Source: Geobacter sp. UBA2189
Lineage (GTDB): Bacteria > Desulfobacterota > Desulfuromonadia > Geobacterales > Pseudopelobacteraceae
DNA length: 39,170 nt
Direction of reading: 5' to 3'
Assembly: GCA_002328035.1 (NCBI GenBank)
Contig: DCVL01000056.1
Location: forward strand, 1-39,170
Position 1 is the first letter of the stretch. Every line of letters begins with the position of its first letter. This document shows, piece after piece, positions 25,064-33,230 of this stretch. The notes under the pieces were generated by a model that was not told where the DNA came from, did no database searches, and saw only the letters and a list, made by a program, of their open reading frames with translations. A program made the position numbers and the translations under genes.

Positions 25064-26189
25064 GGTCGAGCAGAACCTCTTGGTACATATCCAGATATTT
25101 TTTTGCCATTGCCCTGCTCGAGTAATGTTCAATAAGACGTCGTGAGGCGCGTTGTGCGCGTTCCAGCGCCTGCTGTGGTTGTTCCAGCATATCTTTGAGC
25201 CCCTGTTTAAGTGGCTGGAGCTGACCAGCAGGAATCAAAAGACCAGCCTTGCCGGTATCAAGCAGGCGTGGTATGCCACCAACGGCTGACGCCACAATCG
25301 GCACCCCTGCCCGCATCGCCTCAAGCATGACCATCGGCAGACCTTCAGTCAGCGAAGGCATGGCAAATATATGAAACAGGGTCAGATACGCATGTCCATG
25401 GGGGCGATAGCCGGGCAGCAGTATCCTGTCCTGCAGACCAAGTCGCGCAATCTGAGTTTCAAGGGATGAACGCAACATTCCTTCACCCATAATAACCAGA
25501 CGGAGATCTCCCCCCTGGCTGACAAGAGCTGCAAAGGCATCAATCAGCAGATCAAATCCTTTTTCCGGTGAAAGCCGCCCAACAGCACCGATAGTCATTC
25601 CTTTGCTGCAAAATTCAACAATTGACTGATCAAGTCCGCCTGTATCAACGGGCTGCGTATCATCACCACAGGGCAGACCGTTTTCAATAACCCTGATACG
25701 CTGCGCGAGCTTGCCTTGCAGGCGCGGGTTCGATTTTAGGGCATCATTGACCAGCACTACCCGATCAACATTTTTTAAAGCCAGGGCGTCAAGGCGTTCA
25801 TACAGCAGCATCCTGTTAAGGCCGCCGGTCCAAGTCCACCCGTGCAGAGTAGAAACCATCGGCATAGGCCGCACCAAGCGAGGCAGCAGACCAAACAGGA
25901 TGTTGCCCTTGTAGCCATGGGAGTGCAACAAATCTATTCCTTCCTGTCTGGCAAACCTCAATACTTTAGTCGCCCCCGATAGGTTAAGACCAGGCCTAAA
26001 ACGGAACTGCTGCACTCTGAGACTACGCAAACGGGCTTCCAGTTCAATCGGCTTTTCAGGAACGCCTGGATCACCAATACTGGCCAAGGTTGTCTCAATC
26101 CCCAGCTGTTGCAGTTCCTGCATCAGGCTGAGCAGCATGACTTCCGCTCCGTACAGGCCACCACTGTCTATAATCTGGAGTACCTTCAC
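25053..26189 (-). CDS. GT4 family glycosyltransferase
   Basis: A 378-aa GT-B enzyme with a GTG start at 26189, one base after the upstream stop (TAAtGTG), and AAGGA five bases before it. MKVLQIIDSGGLYGAEV is the donor-domain opening, LLHSHGYKGN a typical N-domain motif, GAVGRLSPEKGFD the second Rossmann fold, and EGLPMVMLE the EX7E motif. It resembles EPS transferases of exosortase loci. It probably works in sequence with its downstream neighbour, which has a similar layout. Confidence 0.92.
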   Translation of the reverse strand: MKVLQIIDSGGLYGAEVMLLSLMQELQQLGIETTLASIGDPGVPEKPIELEARLRSLRVQQFRFRPGLNLSGATKVLRFARQEGIDLLHSHGYKGNILFGLLPRLVRPMPMVSTLHGWTWTGGLNRMLLYERLDALALKNVDRVVLVNDALKSNPRLQGKLAQRIRVIENGLPCGDDTQPVDTGGLDQSIVEFCSKGMTIGAVGRLSPEKGFDLLIDAFAALVSQGGDLRLVIMGEGMLRSSLETQIARLGLQDRILLPGYRPHGHAYLTLFHIFAMPSLTEGLPMVMLEAMRAGVPIVASAVGGIPRLLDTGKAGLLIPAGQLQPLKQGLKDMLEQPQQALERAQRASRRLIEHYSSRAMAKKYLDMYQEVLLDHAG

Positions 26190-26190
26190 A

Positions 26191-27321
26191 TTATCCTTTA
26201 CGTGGAGTCCAGATGACCTGCTTCTTGCCCATCAAAAACTTTATGAAGGCATGACCGGCAGCTACGTTTAGCAACAGGAAATAGCGGGCAAAGGTGCAGA
26301 ATCTTGAGAGAATGCCGGCTCCTGCCAACCATGGCGCCACCAGAGCCGCAAGATAGCAGAAAACCTGCACTGCCAGCATGCATTTAAATAACATCCCTTT
26401 TGTGACCAGCAGTATATTGGTAACCAGCGCCGTCAGCAGAAACAGGAAACAGAGGTAGCGCAACGCCTTGTGGGACCAGAGCTGCCAGGCAAAGAGCTTA
26501 TTAATGCGAGATCCCAGCAACTGCCGCATGTCAAACAACGCCCAGAAAGCCCGCAAAGAAACCCTGACCCGCATCCGGTATTCGTCACTAGCAGCCTTGA
26601 GGGATGGTTCCCATAGCAGGGCTTCCGGCTCATAGACAACCCGATACCCCTGTTCCACCACCTTGAGGGGTTGGACAAAATCAGGAAGTTGATCCGGATT
26701 CAGCGGTCGGTATAGGGCGGTACGTATAGCATCAATGCCACCATCCACACCGACAACAGAGCCTGCCATTGTCTCAAGCAGGCGCAACTTGTTCTCGTAG
26801 CGCATGTAAGCACTGCAACCTTCACCGATGGGCGTGCCGTCCGGGTTAGCATAGACCATTGAACCGGTGACATAGCCGACTGCCGGATCAGCAAAATTTG
26901 ACACCAGATAACGGAGGGCATCAGGCGCATATATTGAATTAGCATCGGAAAAGACTATAATCTCACCCCGAGCCTGAGGAACCGCCAGATTGAGGGCGCT
27001 GGTCTTGCCTGCCCTAGGTTCCTGACGGATTAATCTGACACCACGATCAGCATAACTACGGACAACAGTGTCGGTAGCATCTTCTGAACTATCTGAAATA
27101 ACTATAATTTCAAGTTTATTAGCTGGATAGTCCAGAGCCAGCTTGTTGGCTAAAGTAGCGCCGATGACCTCTTGTTCGTTATAGGCGGCAATCAGGATGG
27201 TAACCAATGGTTCAAATGGCGCCTTTGCCACCGGACGACCGGCAAGATGGCCGACAGCTGCTGCAAGCAGTGGATACCCGGCATACACATACAGGATCAG
27301 CAGCAGAGATATGAAAAACAT
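26191..27321 (-). CDS. Membrane GT2 family glycosyltransferase
   Basis: A 376-aa protein. A first hydrophobic stretch (1-20) is followed by the GT-A domain: LVTILIAAYNEQEVI, IIVISDSSEDAT, EIIVFSDANSIY (metal binding), GVDGGIDAIR and a helix with RVRVSLRAF. Three or four membrane helices close the C-terminus from about residue 275. The architecture is that of processive or polyprenol-linked GT2 enzymes. It lies 14 bases after EpsI. The ribosome binding site is weak. Confidence 0.9.
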   Translation of the reverse strand: MFFISLLLILYVYAGYPLLAAAVGHLAGRPVAKAPFEPLVTILIAAYNEQEVIGATLANKLALDYPANKLEIIVISDSSEDATDTVVRSYADRGVRLIRQEPRAGKTSALNLAVPQARGEIIVFSDANSIYAPDALRYLVSNFADPAVGYVTGSMVYANPDGTPIGEGCSAYMRYENKLRLLETMAGSVVGVDGGIDAIRTALYRPLNPDQLPDFVQPLKVVEQGYRVVYEPEALLWEPSLKAASDEYRMRVRVSLRAFWALFDMRQLLGSRINKLFAWQLWSHKALRYLCFLFLLTALVTNILLVTKGMLFKCMLAVQVFCYLAALVAPWLAGAGILSRFCTFARYFLLLNVAAGHAFIKFLMGKKQVIWTPRKG

Positions 27322-27335
27322 GGTTGTAAGCAGAA

Positions 27336-27989
27336 TCAGCTCCCTGTCACATAACGATAAAACGCAGGATAGAATACCTCAACAAAATCAAAGATCCGTT
27401 TGCGGGCTGCTTCGGGTGTTCCGTCCCCTAATCTGGTACTTAGGCGAACAAAGGCACTCTCTTCAGGAGCCCGCCGCAAGCGATCCCAGGCCATAGCCAC
27501 CTTCTGGGATGCCGTATTGCTGGAAGTTGTATCGTTGGTCTGAAACCAGTAGATGATCAGCTCTTTTTCACTCTGCTGTTCTGCAATCATGGAAGCGTAG
27601 TTAATGGTAGCGGCCGGTTGGGCAATAAGACGATAAGTGCCTTTGTTGCGTTGAGTAAGCCGCCAACCCTGGCCGGTAAAACAGACTAGAGGATCATGAG
27701 CCGCACCGACCTTGGCAGCAGAGTGGTAATAGCCTATATAAAGAGTAACCTTATCCAAACCGTGCTGGTAGGTGCGGAAAAGATAGTCATCCAAAAAAAG
27801 TGCCTGTTCGATGGCAGAGCCCATATTAACCGGAGGTGAAGCGATCCAGCCGGGCAGATTAACCAATGCGCTGTTAATTGGCTCTTTGTTGACTGTCCGT
27901 GAACCCGTGTTGAGAAGATAGACAAAAATGGCTGTGACAGCCAGCAGGATGGAAAGTGTTATAAGTCGTAGACTGCCTACTTTTCGCAT
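27336..27989 (-). CDS. epsI: EpsI, exosortase-associated protein
   Basis: A 217-aa protein with an N-terminal membrane anchor (about 8-26) and a periplasmic EpsI domain. Conserved features are GYYHS, HDPLVCFTGQGW (Cys103 and the GW pair), LIIYWFQ, and the closing SAFVRLST with a helix ending YPAFYRYV. In many proteobacterial XrtA proteins this domain is fused to the exosortase C-terminus; here it is a separate gene whose start overlaps the exosortase by 13 bases, with AAGGA eight bases upstream. It is thought to assist EPS export or exosortase function, but the mechanism is not established. Confidence 0.9.
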   Translation of the reverse strand: MRKVGSLRLITLSILLAVTAIFVYLLNTGSRTVNKEPINSALVNLPGWIASPPVNMGSAIEQALFLDDYLFRTYQHGLDKVTLYIGYYHSAAKVGAAHDPLVCFTGQGWRLTQRNKGTYRLIAQPAATINYASMIAEQQSEKELIIYWFQTNDTTSSNTASQKVAMAWDRLRRAPEESAFVRLSTRLGDGTPEAARKRIFDFVEVFYPAFYRYVTGS

Positions 27990-28831
27990 CGTGCCAATCC
28001 TTTCTGTATCAGCATGAATATTGCCAGAGCCAGGATAAAGACTGCCAGGCCAAGCATGGTGTGGGGGGTTCCTTCCATAAGGTTCAGTTTAAAGAAGTGG
28101 TAACCGACCACCATAGAGAACACCCTGAAAATATTGATAGCAATGGACACCGGGATAGCAGAGATGAACAGAACAGTACGGGAGATTGGTGATTTAAGGA
28201 AAAAATACGCAATAATTGCCCCCAAGGTCAGCATGGTCATGATGGATCTTAGTCCGCTACAGGCTTGAATCACCTGAAAAGTCATATCCGGCAAATGAAT
28301 GACATTTCCTTCACGATAGACAGGGATGCCTGTCAGTGCGGCAGCCGCTACCGTAATTCTGGTAACGATCAACTGCAGCGGCATGGTAAGGGCTGCATAC
28401 ACCTGAGACGGCACAGGGATCATGAACAGCAGAAAAAAAAGCGGAAACAGGAGCTTGCGAAAAATAGAGCAACCATAGAGATAAAGTACTCCACCCCAGA
28501 TAAAAATAATCAGAGACAGGGATGTTAGGGTTGTCATACTGCTGACCTTGCCAAAGAGGAAGGCCATGAGTGACACCACTACAACAGGTAGGCCGATCCA
28601 GGTTCCCTGCACAGACAGCTTAGCCAGGTCATCTTTCAGCTGCCAGATGACATATCCTACTAAAGGCAGGATCAGGAACCCATGAGAGAAATCATCAGAT
28701 GCATACCATGTATGCCCCAAACCAAGCAAGGTAGGCAGCCAGACAGCTAGAAACGTTACGACAAAGAGGCACCAGACAACCATGACACCTATTGAGATCC
28801 GTTGTTTTGTTTTATTCTTTCCATTGTACAT
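27977..28831 (-). CDS. xrtA: Exosortase (XrtA-type), PEP-CTERM processing transpeptidase
   Basis: A 284-aa protein with about eight membrane helices. The exosortase catalytic triad is visible: Cys191 in ACSGLRS, Arg236 in NIFRVFS and His257 in GTPHTMLG. SHGFLILP near residue 49 is the conserved N-terminal motif. The enzyme cleaves PEP-CTERM tails in the inner membrane and is thought to link the proteins onward, likely to the glycan or a lipid. The XrtA subtype is inferred from the surrounding gene set rather than from the protein alone. GGAAAG precedes the ATG. A 44-base gap separates it from the deacetylase upstream. Confidence 0.93.
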   Translation of the reverse strand: MYNGKNKTKQRISIGVMVVWCLFVVTFLAVWLPTLLGLGHTWYASDDFSHGFLILPLVGYVIWQLKDDLAKLSVQGTWIGLPVVVVSLMAFLFGKVSSMTTLTSLSLIIFIWGGVLYLYGCSIFRKLLFPLFFLLFMIPVPSQVYAALTMPLQLIVTRITVAAAALTGIPVYREGNVIHLPDMTFQVIQACSGLRSIMTMLTLGAIIAYFFLKSPISRTVLFISAIPVSIAINIFRVFSMVVGYHFFKLNLMEGTPHTMLGLAVFILALAIFMLIQKGLARCEK

Positions 28832-28875
28832 AGGTTCTTTCCATCATAGTGATAAGAAGTATAAGTACGATCTGA

Positions 28876-29712
28876 TTATGCTAAAACCTGCCGCATTGTT
28901 CCAAACTTAAGCCGCTTGAACAGGTGTACCAGTTTCCCCTCTGTTCGATGCAAATTTATGTAGTGCCTGAAGGTTGACTTGAGTCCAGCTTTGATTCTTG
29001 GCTGTTCCGGATCAATTTCCCAGGGGTGGAAGTAGACTACGGCTGGTTGCTTTTCTTTGTTGTTGACGCTAGCAATACCTTTGCGGATAGTTTCCACAGG
29101 CAAAAGGCGAAGATAGCCACCACCAGCGATGGGGAGCCGCATCTTCTTCCAGCCGATCTGAAAAGGCATTGTAGTGAGGGGAAACTCCTGCAATGAGCCA
29201 GCCTTGGTCTGTAGCATGTGGGGAAACCTTTCCGCATCCGGTATACCATATGTATCATGCACCACCGGAAAGATGCTGGAGTCATAACGGAATCCTTCTT
29301 CCACCAGTATATCCAGTGCCCATAGCGATTTATTGGTTATGGAGTAGCTGGGGGCGCGGTAACCGCAGACAGCTTCTCCGCATTGATCTTCCAGGATTGC
29401 CTTTGAACGTCGGATATCTTCCCTGAATTTATCAGGGCCGATCTGAAAAATAAGTTGATGTCCGTAACCATGACAGGCTATCTCATGTCCTCGATAATGA
29501 ATTTCTTTTGTCAGTTCAGGTAGACGCTCAGCCACCCAGCCCAATATAAAGAAAGTCGCCTTGATGTTGTATTGATCCAGCAGATCCAGAATTTTATGGG
29601 TGTTGACCCCTACCCGCAGGGGGTAGCTGTCCCACTGGTCAGGATATACTACTTTGGCAAAGGCGTTAACCTGAAAGTAGTCTTCAACATCTATGGTAAG
29701 GACGTTAAGCAT
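28876..29712 (-). CDS. DUF3473-type polysaccharide deacetylase of exosortase loci
   Basis: A 278-aa protein. It opens MLNVLTIDVEDYFQVNAF, the signature start of the exosortase-associated deacetylases, with the Asp pair in DVED. ACHGYGHQLI holds the metal-binding histidines and GYRAPSYS the third motif. The C-terminal DUF3473 part has VVYFHPWEID. It lacks an obvious signal peptide. Family members deacetylate the EPS or its precursor. It is the first gene after the repeat at 29763..29890. Its ribosome binding site is poor (AAGG about 13 bases upstream). Confidence 0.93.
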   Translation of the reverse strand: MLNVLTIDVEDYFQVNAFAKVVYPDQWDSYPLRVGVNTHKILDLLDQYNIKATFFILGWVAERLPELTKEIHYRGHEIACHGYGHQLIFQIGPDKFREDIRRSKAILEDQCGEAVCGYRAPSYSITNKSLWALDILVEEGFRYDSSIFPVVHDTYGIPDAERFPHMLQTKAGSLQEFPLTTMPFQIGWKKMRLPIAGGGYLRLLPVETIRKGIASVNNKEKQPAVVYFHPWEIDPEQPRIKAGLKSTFRHYINLHRTEGKLVHLFKRLKFGTMRQVLA

Positions 29713-29762
29713 GGGCTATGTATACCTTAGAATTTGGTGTCTGCACGTTACTTAGGCTAAAA

Positions 29763-29890
29763 CCTTTTTGAGCTTCGGGATTACGACGATTACTCTGGAT
29801 TTTAAAATCAAAAACTCAGGGCTTTGGTTTTAATCCTGGGAAATCCTGAGGTAATCTTGAAGCAAAAACCTTTTTTCAGCCTCGGGTATT
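29763..29890. repeat. Imperfect palindromic element with GATTAC repeats
   Basis: This fills most of the 179-bp gap between the barrel gene and the deacetylase. Arm 29772..29802 (gcttcgggattac, gacgattac, tctggattt) pairs imperfectly with the reverse complement of 29841..29863 (gcttcaagattacctcaggattt). The left arm carries an extra GATTAC unit. The left arm also matches 736..768 in direct orientation, and 29877..29886 (cagcctcggg) repeats the start of that copy. Transcribed, it could fold into a long imperfect hairpin and reduce read-through or stabilise the upstream message. No T-run typical of a strong terminator follows. Confidence 0.6.
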
Positions 29891-29891
29891 G

Positions 29892-31148
29892 CTAAAAGAC
29901 CATCTTCATTTCAAGTATCGCCCTGTTTGTTGCCCAGCCGCCTGCCATTTTGTCTATCTTGTACTGATTTGAAATGTGGCTGTAGTTCAGGCTTAAGGTT
30001 AACTGTTTCATCATCTGCCAGGACAAACCGGCCAGGCCGGTCAGGCGATACGGAAAATTGTCGGCAGTGGGAATGCTGTATTCGTAATGTTCACCGTTAA
30101 GTGCGGCATTGGCAGTAAGTCCTTCAATAATCTCATAACGACCGGTTACCCCTACAGCGGTCTTTTTACGATCTCCTGTGCCGGAACCTGAGTTGGTGTA
30201 GCTGTTGCTGTATTCTGTGTAGCTTCCAAAAACGGATGCCGCGCCTCGCTGGAATTCCCTCTCTATCTTTGCCAGATAGCTGGTCTCGCGCGTGGAGTCT
30301 GCCAGCGGGTCTTCAGTGGTCTGGCGTTTTGTCTCGAGGGTGGCGATAAAGATGCTGAAATCATGGACTATACCACCGCTCCAGAACAGGTAGCGTGCAG
30401 AGCGGTTATTGGAAAAGTCTTGCCAGGTGTAGCCTCCATTTGCATAGAGGTATGATTTTTCTGCATAATTGTATTTAAAACCTGCTGAGGCATCGTGCTT
30501 GTTGTATCGGATGCTGTCTGAAGCTTCCTGATGGGAAAATGTGTAATTTGCCAGCAGGTTTAATTTTGAAGTCAATTCGTAGGTTAAATCGGCATAGCCG
30601 CTGTGATTCTTCTTATCAACACCTGTTGTATCCCAGTAGCGGGTATCCGTGTAACGATAACCGGTCTTGAGGATGGTTTTCTGGCTGGGATGCCAGAGCA
30701 GATAAGGATTTATGGTGGCTATATTCTGTTCTGTCTGGTTTGCGAAGGAGCTGGCAACTGTTTCATCACGCAGGGTGTCAAGTGAGACACGTTTGTAGGT
30801 ATCAGCCAGATCCAGGTAGAAGAAGTTCTCAAGTATTGCAATAGAACCTTTTACGGCGGCATCGTTGCTCAGGTCGTTGGTTTTGCTGTCACGGGCATAG
30901 TAGCGGTAATCAAGGTTGTAGGCAACGTTCCAGTTCCAGCGGGCTGCTTGATATATTGATGCAAAGCCGGGTCTCAGACGGGTTATGTAGTCGGTGCGTC
31001 TGTTATCTTTGGAATCAAAGACGTTGTCGGTATATTCCTGGCTGATTGAGAAGATCGGGGTAAAGAGCTTCTCTTCGGCTGCATTGGCATCTGCAATAAA
31101 TCCGGCTATTGCCAGCCCAACTGCTATTGCCATTACTTTTGTCTTCAT
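29892..31148 (-). CDS. Outer-membrane beta-barrel protein of PEP-CTERM/EPS loci
   Basis: A 418-aa protein. The signal peptide (about 1-23) ends ANA. The mature part begins with a motif common to this family, FSISQEYTDNVF, then alternates polar and aromatic residues in many predicted strands (GYRYTDTRYWD, YANGGYTWQDF, LSLNYSHISNQY) and ends in Phe, as outer-membrane proteins do. It matches the PEP-CTERM-associated outer-membrane family and resembles capsule/EPS porins such as Wzi- or AlgE-like barrels in layout only. It probably helps secrete or anchor the EPS. GGGAGGGG precedes the ATG. Confidence 0.9.
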   Translation of the reverse strand: MKTKVMAIAVGLAIAGFIADANAAEEKLFTPIFSISQEYTDNVFDSKDNRRTDYITRLRPGFASIYQAARWNWNVAYNLDYRYYARDSKTNDLSNDAAVKGSIAILENFFYLDLADTYKRVSLDTLRDETVASSFANQTEQNIATINPYLLWHPSQKTILKTGYRYTDTRYWDTTGVDKKNHSGYADLTYELTSKLNLLANYTFSHQEASDSIRYNKHDASAGFKYNYAEKSYLYANGGYTWQDFSNNRSARYLFWSGGIVHDFSIFIATLETKRQTTEDPLADSTRETSYLAKIEREFQRGAASVFGSYTEYSNSYTNSGSGTGDRKKTAVGVTGRYEIIEGLTANAALNGEHYEYSIPTADNFPYRLTGLAGLSWQMMKQLTLSLNYSHISNQYKIDKMAGGWATNRAILEMKMVF

Positions 31149-31188
31149 GCCCTGCCCCTCCCGTTTTAAAATAAAAGTTGCCCTGTTT

Positions 31189-32364
31189 TTACTGATTATT
31201 CCCCAGCAACCTACGGATTATACCTGTCTTTGCTGGTTCGTACTGTTCTACTATGGCTGTCTCACGCTCTACCTTTTTTACAACATCAGCCAGCTTATCT
31301 CCCAATTCACGGAGATGTTCATCCGTATAAGCCCTGTTGCTCTCTATGGAATCATGCAGCTTCGCAAGATAATCATTTGAGACCTTTTTATCAGCTATAA
31401 TGCTGGGCTTTTGCTTGATATCCGTTTCCAGCGAATCAATCCTGCTGAGGATGGCAGATAGCAGTTCATGCAGACTCTGCTGCTGGAATGGCAGCACTTC
31501 CGGCTGCGGAGTCGGCTTGGGATGTACCCCTTCAGGAGAGGTAACCGCCCAGAAATGGTTTTCAAAGTCCATATCATCGATTACTTCACGGGTCATTTCA
31601 GGGGTTATCTGTAATGTTTCTTCCGCAAAAGCGGATAACATGAGAAAATCACAGATAATATTTATCAAACGGGGGATACCGCGACTGTGGTGGTAGATCA
31701 GATCAAACGTTTCAGGCTCAAATTTTACGGCTGATACGTTGCCTGCAACCTCAAGCCTGTGCATTATGTACCGCTCTGTTTCAGCTCTGCTTAGTGCGCC
31801 AAGGTTACAGTTTATGCTGATCCTCTGCCGTAGCTGCAAAAGTTCCGGAGCTGCAAGAATAGTGCGGAGTTCCGGCTGCCCGGCCAATATTATCTGCAGC
31901 AATTTGCTGTTTGCAGTTTCAAGATTGGAAAGCATACGAACCTCTTCAAGAAGTTCGGCTGTAAGGTTTTGAGCCTCATCAATTATAAGTACCGGCTGCT
32001 TGCCTGAGGCAAACTGCTGCACCAGAAATTCATTAAGGTCACGCAGAAGTGATATTTTATCCTTTCCTTGTGTAGAAAGGCCAAAGTCATCGTTTATCAT
32101 CGCAAGCAACTGTTCAGAGTTGACACTGGTGTTGAAAAGCTTTGCCAGGACGATCCTGTCACTGTGATTATTGAGCAGGTTTCGTATGAGTGTGGTCTTG
32201 CCTGAACCTACATCACCGGTTAGCAGTATAAAACCTGCCCTTTCGGTAATCCCGTAATCAAGGTAGGTAATTGCCTTTTTATGAGCCCTGCTGAGAAATA
32301 TGAAACTGGGATCTGGAACCAGTTCAAACGGCTTGACCCTAAGATTGAAATATGTTTCGTACAT
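31189..32364 (-). CDS. ExeA/GspA-like AAA ATPase of exosortase loci
   Basis: A 391-aa protein. MYETYFNLRVKPFELVPDP is the family start. Walker A is TGDVGSGKT (49-57) and Walker B LIIDEAQNL (127-134). QRISINCNLGALSRAET and YHHSRGIPRLINIICD are later AAA motifs. The C-terminal 120 residues are charged and probably coiled coil (DELSAILSRIDSLE-like heptads and a second helix to about 370). It matches the XrtA-associated ATPase family, cytoplasmic, with unknown target. AGGAG sits six bases before the ATG. Confidence 0.92.
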   Translation of the reverse strand: MYETYFNLRVKPFELVPDPSFIFLSRAHKKAITYLDYGITERAGFILLTGDVGSGKTTLIRNLLNNHSDRIVLAKLFNTSVNSEQLLAMINDDFGLSTQGKDKISLLRDLNEFLVQQFASGKQPVLIIDEAQNLTAELLEEVRMLSNLETANSKLLQIILAGQPELRTILAAPELLQLRQRISINCNLGALSRAETERYIMHRLEVAGNVSAVKFEPETFDLIYHHSRGIPRLINIICDFLMLSAFAEETLQITPEMTREVIDDMDFENHFWAVTSPEGVHPKPTPQPEVLPFQQQSLHELLSAILSRIDSLETDIKQKPSIIADKKVSNDYLAKLHDSIESNRAYTDEHLRELGDKLADVVKKVERETAIVEQYEPAKTGIIRRLLGNNQ

Positions 32365-32390
32365 ACCCGCTCCTGTCCGGAATCAAACGT

Positions 32391-33230
32391 CTATTCTGTT
32401 TTCTCAGCGTACTGCCGGTAATAACTGTAGCGCTTGTCTCCAACCGTCTGCTCCGTACCGTTATATATAATGCCAAGCAGGTTGTTTCCTTTTAGAAGCT
32501 CAAGGGATTCTTTTATATCCCGTGTTGTTGCATGACGCTCCATAGCCACAAAGATAGTAGAATCAACCAGAGCAGCCAGAGAACGAGCCTCGGTAAATGG
32601 CAGTATGGGTGGAGTATCAAATATTATGTACCGATCAGGATACCTCGTTTTCATCTCGTTAACGAGATCCCTTGCCCTTTGCGAAGAGAAAAGCTCTGCA
32701 GGGTTTGGAACACTATGCCCCGCCCTTATAATTGAGAGTTTGCCAATTCCGGTAGGAATTATGGCATCCCTTAGATCGGCTTCTCCCAGTAGACAGCTTG
32801 AAAACCCGGGTTTTTCTTCCAGCGCAAGATATTTGTGAATACCTGGTCTCCGAAGATCCGCCTCAACAAGCAGTACTGTATGATCAAACTCTTCTGCCAG
32901 ACTTATTGCAAGGTTAAGACTGGTAAGCGTCTTACCCTCACCCGGCAAGGCACTTGTAATCATAATCGTGTTTCTGAATCCATCCTCTTTGGTCTTGTTA
33001 AGCAGTATCCCCTTAACCTTTCTAAACTCCTCAGCTCCGGCCGAATAGGGGGTATTAAGATTAACCAGCAAAGGACTGTCTGAAGTCGCAGCTACTGCGG
33101 CATCCTGGCGTTCCTGAGGATCATGGCTGTCTGTTGGAAATGCAAGGTGATGACTTACAGTATTCTCTGCAGTAACAGCCCCCTGACGCAGCCTGGCTGC
33201 CTTTTCCATTGCCTTTTCAATTCTGCTCAT
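32391..33230 (-). CDS. Bacterial tyrosine kinase-like ATPase (CpsD/CapB type)
   Basis: A 279-aa protein. It has the P-loop ALPGEGKT (94-101), Walker A' LLVEADLRRP (120-129) and Walker B YIIFDTPP (201-208), the three motifs of BY-kinases. The C-terminus RYSYYRQYAEK has four tyrosines for autophosphorylation. It is separate from the Wzz-type membrane protein, as in Gram-positive CapA/CapB, and the ATG overlaps that gene's stop (ATGA). Phosphorylation cycles of this cluster control EPS polymerisation and export in related systems. Confidence 0.94.
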   Translation of the reverse strand: MSRIEKAMEKAARLRQGAVTAENTVSHHLAFPTDSHDPQERQDAAVAATSDSPLLVNLNTPYSAGAEEFRKVKGILLNKTKEDGFRNTIMITSALPGEGKTLTSLNLAISLAEEFDHTVLLVEADLRRPGIHKYLALEEKPGFSSCLLGEADLRDAIIPTGIGKLSIIRAGHSVPNPAELFSSQRARDLVNEMKTRYPDRYIIFDTPPILPFTEARSLAALVDSTIFVAMERHATTRDIKESLELLKGNNLLGIIYNGTEQTVGDKRYSYYRQYAEKTE

